From Liquidambar formosana (taxonomy: Eukaryota > Streptophyta > Magnoliopsida > Saxifragales > Altingiaceae), in NCBI GenBank assembly GCA_039720395.1, contig CM077828.1, positions 25,524,717 to 25,588,716 of the forward strand: DNA of 64,000 nt. The letters are read 5' to 3'. The position numbers and the translations under genes were made by a program. Below the pieces are notes generated by a model, which was not told the DNA's origin, did no database searches, and saw only the letters and a list, made by a program, of their open reading frames with translations. Of the stretch, positions 59,771-64,000 are shown piece by piece. The number at the start of each line of letters is the position of its first letter. Position 1 is the stretch's first letter.

Positions 59771-60690
59771 CGACAGTACCTAAGTCAGAAAGAGAAGAGA
59801 GACAACAATAACTATTCCAAAAGTACCTTAGTGCATCTTTGTTTTACAATATATAATGGAATGGTACTATGGTAAGTGCAAATCGGGAAAAGGAACAAAA
59901 ACTATTAATTTTAAATAAAAATTTTACATTTATGTACGAATTTCATTTTCTAAGAAATTAAGTAGTTGAAGAATTTTTTATTCTCGAGATTTGACTATAA
60001 TTATTTGATAAGATTATTAGAAATTACAATTTCTGGGAAGCCCACATTTTCAGACACAAGGAATTCTAAAAGAAGGAATTACCATACTTTTCATTTATGT
60101 ATGGACCTCATTTCTAAGAAGTTGAATTGAGGAATTTTTAATTCTCGATATTCAAGTCTTATTTTTAATCCCCCCACCCCCAAAAAAAAAAAATTTAATG
60201 AATAATTTTGAAAAGCATGATAATTATTTTTTATTTTTTTTTCACTCAGCATTAAGGGGCATTTTTGTCATTTTGAGCCCAAAAAAAAAAAATGTTTACT
60301 CAACACTGTACACTAGGAGCATTTTTGTCATTTTGAAAATATAACAATTTTAGCCATAATTCATTCTTTTTTAGTTTAAGATTAAGCAAAATAGTCAATC
60401 ACGTTATTATTATATTAAAATGGAGATTAATTTTTACTAAAAATAGTTGGTCAAAAATAAATTAAAAATAAAAAATAAAAAATTGTAGAACAACTAAAAT
60501 CTTACTCCTCATAAATTCCTAAACTCCCAAGATTTTTATTTTAAACTTCCATGAATTTGCGACTATCAAGAATTAAAATTCTTAGCAAATCAGTCCCCAA
60601 AGACCCATAAAATCATGAAGAGAAGAAAAAGAAAACCACTTTTAAGTCACATTTCAAAAGTCATTGGTTCATTTTGATTCATTTTCTAAA

Positions 60691-61435
60691 GGATAAATAT
60701 CTAAAAACTCCCTTAAAAATAGAATCATATCCAAAAAATCCATTAAATATTTTATCTATCAATTTAATCCAATAAAAAATCATATCTAATAACCCCAGCC
60801 GTTAGTTTTCCATCCATTTCCATTACATAAATATAAGGCTTAGACTAAAATACCCCCTTTCATGTTGATATGCTTAATGACAAATGGTTTCAAGTTGTAG
60901 CCTTGCCTGTATGGGTGATCGGATCGGCAAAATGGTCAAATGATATTTGATTGTGGAGAAACATCAATACAATAGTGGTAGTGGTGGTCCATGTAATGGT
61001 GGCACAAGCTCGTCAATAAAGCCAACCAAGGAGAAATAAGAGGAAGAGGAAACTCAAAAAATGATCTCAGGATAGCAACCTTGCCTTGGATATTTAACCA
61101 ACACAAAAAAAGATTGAATGGAACCAAAGTGCACATGAGTAAATGATATAGCAGGTGAAACGTTGAATTGTGTTTAATTAAATAGCAATCTTGTTCTTCT
61201 ACATTAGGCTTTATGGGTTAGGTGATTCTTTCGTATTTTGGTCATTTAGCATTATAATTGGAGAGAATGGCATTTTAGTCCGAAAGTAACATTTTTAAAA
61301 CGGTTCTTGACAAAGATTAACTAGTAGGGGTGATTGGATATGATTTTTAATTTCTTAGACTATATTGATAGAAAAAATATTTAATGGGTTTTTTTGATAC
61401 GGTTTTAGTTTTTAGGGAGTTTTTGGATATTTACT
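60691..61435. mobile_element. Mutator-like element with long terminal inverted repeats
   Basis: The first 110-120 bp (AAATATCTAAAAACTCCC, then CATTAAATATTTTATCTATC, then AAAAATCATATCTAATAACC) recur inverted at the right end with moderate divergence. ATTTTCTAAA flanks both sides (60681-60690 and 61436-61445), a 10-bp target duplication. Long inverted repeats plus 9-11 bp duplications characterise MULEs. The interior of about 500 bp has no recognisable transposase. A captured sequence is possible but was not recognised. Confidence 0.8.
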
Positions 61436-62394
61436 ATTTTCTAAAATATCTTTAAAAAGGTATTCTCTTTTTTTCTAATGTTTTGCACACTTGAGTACAA
61501 AATTGGAATTCAAAACATATGCATTGATGTGAAAGCATTTAATAAGGTTTCCTTAAAAAAAGCATGTTTTTTCAAAAGAGATAATCAATTTAAAACAGAG
61601 GAATATATCATATTAATGGTAGCTGATAAATACGTTTTCTCTCAAACCTTCTCTAAAACCTCCCCAACTTCTGCATATAATATAATCTTTCACTCATTAC
61701 AATCCTAATTTTTTTTTTTTTTTTTTAAAACAAAAAAATAGTCTAGACTCAAAACCTAATGAATCAAAAGTTTTCACATAAATCACAATAGCATATATTT
61801 ATATGATAAGTACTAATCATAGTGTTACGATCTCGCACCATTATCACAACAGATAAATGTATATGATCCGTACTGATCACAGGTAAAATAATTTTTTTAA
61901 TTCTTGGCTTGAAAATCATCATTAGCAAAAGATATTTTATTATTACCTCCTCAACCGTAGGTCTTGTCAAGAGTTTTCTTTAGCTTCTGGTGAGCTCCAT
62001 AGATTTTCGTGAATCATAAGTTTTGACTTTTGACCATTCCGAAATTGCAGCAAGAAATCATGGAACATGGGTGTTCCCCAGTCCCCACCATCCTGTCCAT
62101 TGTTAATTAACTAGCACCCTCGTGTAACACGACGATGGGATTGAGTTTATTTTCCCCACCACCCCTTGTCATAAGGCATATTACTGTATCCTTATTTTGA
62201 ATGAATAAAAATAATAGTTTTAGATCATCATTGTTTAGTTGAAAATGAATAGATGAAATAGAATGTATGTTTGAATGATATAATTTTAACGAGTATACAA
62301 TTAAACAGGTTGTTTAGACAATTATTTTAAATTTTTTAGTTGTAAGATTTTTGTTGCAGCGATCTGTGTCTTTTATTGTAACATGAAGTCTTTT

Positions 62395-62636
62395 TCTAAC
62401 AGTGTGGAGTGACTGTTTCTTATGTTGGAGTGCTTATCCGGTGTTCTTAATTTGTGCTATTTGGGCATTACTCTGTTTTGCCCTGTTTTTGCTGTATGCA
62501 AGTGTGTTTTTACTGGCCTTGGCAGTTTGGTGTGTGCTTTGGGGAGTTTATCTTGTCATGGCTGTATTTGGTTGTATCTCTCATCCTTTAATAATTTATC
62601 TTTTTTTACTGATAATAAATAAATAAATAAATAATC
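62395..62636 (+). mobile_element. LINE-like 3' tail with an (AAAT)n end
   Basis: T/G-rich sequence (GCTTTGGGGAGTTTATCTTG-like) ends in TTTACTGATAATAAATAAATAA, as in plant LINE 3' UTRs. Near-identical TCTTTTTCTA and TCTCTTTCTA on the two sides may be a target duplication. The hydrophobic open frame inside is a by-product of T/G-rich composition. Confidence 0.45.
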
Positions 62637-64000
62637 TCTTTCTATTCTATTCTCCTTCAAGCATTGAAAAATTCCATTTTCATCTATTTTATTCCAATTA
62701 AACAAACATAACATTATAGTTAGCACATGAAAGTAAAATCCATACATGAACCCAACTTTAATAGAAGTCACCATTTCCATTCATTCGGTGGGAGAAAAAC
62801 ATGTCGGCTCCCCTAGTTTTCTTGTCCAGATGACTCAAATTTTTTATTTTAAAGGACATGACAACTAGACTAGCTAATTAACTATGGTCGACAGCTACTA
62901 TGTAAATCATTGGGCAAGCAAATTTGGGACTACTTATCTTTATTGCATAGATTCCAGATTATATATAGAAAGAGAGAGAGAGTTCGTTTTGCTCTCTGTT
63001 CAAGAAAAATAAAAAGGTTGAGGATTACTAGTTTTCTTTCACATTGAATAACCATCAAGGATTCAAAGTAAGGAGCTCATTTGATATATTTCATAATTTT
63101 TTAACATTTTGGCCAAAACAAGGGGCATCTGAGATCTATTCTGACTAGTCTAAAATAGTCCCTGCAATATGATGTTCAGTCCATCTGCAAACTTATATAT
63201 TCGATAAGTGAGGGAGTAAATTAGCTTATGCTTAAGACTTCCGGTTTATGAGTCGTCATCTTTTGCCATTTGTGTTAACCTAAGGAACTATACTTTCTCA
63301 CCAATGAGTCATGCAATTGGAAGCAATGTCCATTCCAAGTATTTAGTGATCGATCATTCTTTTCATAACCCTGGCAACACATTGCATCTCCTTCACACTT
63401 CCTACCTACTCTTCCATCGTACAATCTCCAACAAGAGTACGTAAACATCACAATAAAGGAACACAGACCATGTAAAGATTATTGTGACTGATTATTGGAT
63501 CATTAATATTGAGTGTATCTCATTGAATTTAAATATTATGGAATGTTGATACGAATCCTATGTTCATCATATCCTATCATATATATCATTAAGAAAATTT
63601 GACGCCCTTTAAGACCGATTATCGGATCATTCAGTATATCCCATTAAACTAAAATAATGGAGGGAATGCTAACCTTTTTTTTTTTTGCTTTTGCTTTTTG
63701 GGTTAACACAAGGTCAACTTTGGAGATAAGAAAGGAATGTCTTGCTGCAGCCTTCTAGATGGTAGGATCCCCACCATAAACCATGTAGGAGGAAATTCAT
63801 TGGCGAAACAAAAAAAGAAACAATATTCAAAGTCATTTTCCCCATCAACTAAGCTGAATTCCAAAAAGCACATTAGAGGACAATAAGCCATAAGCCAAAA
63901 GTCAAGAAATTAAATTTTTTAACTTTCTCACAATCATCTCATAAGTTTTCTCCAATGATATCTAGAGAAACTTAGGCTCGAAGCAAATCACTATACTACA

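Larger units (their letters stand above)
59320..63990. repeat. Block G, decayed copy 3
   Basis: Segments near 59330-60060, 61935-62160 and 62810-63990 follow the order of block G (for example AAACCATGTA(G/C)GAGGAAATTCA and CTAGATGGTA(T/G)GATC). They are more diverged and are broken by a Mutator-like element and a LINE tail. It runs to the window edge. Confidence 0.7.

Noticed and set aside
61478..61708. A 76-residue frame near the Mutator-like element
   Set aside because: AT-rich, no domain, no splice or promoter support, and not placed in either element or gene context.
62402..62626. A 74-residue strongly hydrophobic open frame that looks like a small membrane protein
   Set aside because: It lies in T/G-rich sequence ending in an AAAT tail, typical of LINE 3' UTRs. 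No start context or homology is recognisable.

Overview
This is nuclear DNA from a flowering plant, most likely a eudicot. Genes have GT-AG introns, microsatellites are mainly GA/CT and TA, and many plant-type transposons are present. The species cannot be named from the sequence. No tRNA, rRNA, CRISPR or bacterial-style operon was seen.

Gene-bearing part (1-26 kb). (1) The 5' part of an F-box/LRR gene runs off the left edge on the minus strand. (2) A complete two-exon NFD4-like, nodulin-like MFS transporter gene lies on the plus strand (2075-4971). (3) A possible degenerate C2H2 zinc-finger exon is on the minus strand near 6.2-6.7 kb. (4) A nine-exon homologue of EARLY FLOWERING 5 / WBP11 spans 7814-15738. 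(5) A seven-exon HIPL1-like gene spans 18355-24289 and encodes a secreted, probably GPI-anchored quinoprotein-type protein. (6) A small secreted cysteine-rich peptide gene starts at 25211. These are unrelated single genes, not a cluster. The reconstructed ELF5 and HIPL1 reading frames have family-typical lengths (540 and 695 residues) only if five isolated extra bases are discounted, one in ELF5 and four in HIPL1. They are either consensus errors or real frameshift mutations.

Repeat part (26.4-64 kb). I find no convincing host gene here. It is a mosaic of segmental duplications whose blocks recur two to four times in shuffled order. I label the blocks A, B, C, D, E, F, G, H and I. Block F is a nested higher-order array with long units of about 460 bp alternating with short units of about 295 bp. 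Block G is a large segment in two long copies plus one decayed copy.

The paralogous copies act as empty sites for each other, so several insertions can be delimited to the base. These include a 2.74-kb Helitron-like element holding a nested inverted-repeat element, a second member of that element family with a 9-bp target duplication, a tRNA-derived SINE, a Tourist/PIF-like MITE inside the array and a short LINE/SINE-type retroposon. Stowaway-like MITEs present in both copies predate the duplication. A 745-bp element with long inverted repeats and a 10-bp target duplication looks Mutator-like.

The most notable results are the +1 frameshifts in the two conserved genes, the higher-order array and segmental mosaic, and the set of precisely bounded transposons. 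I did not find a clearly novel gene system.
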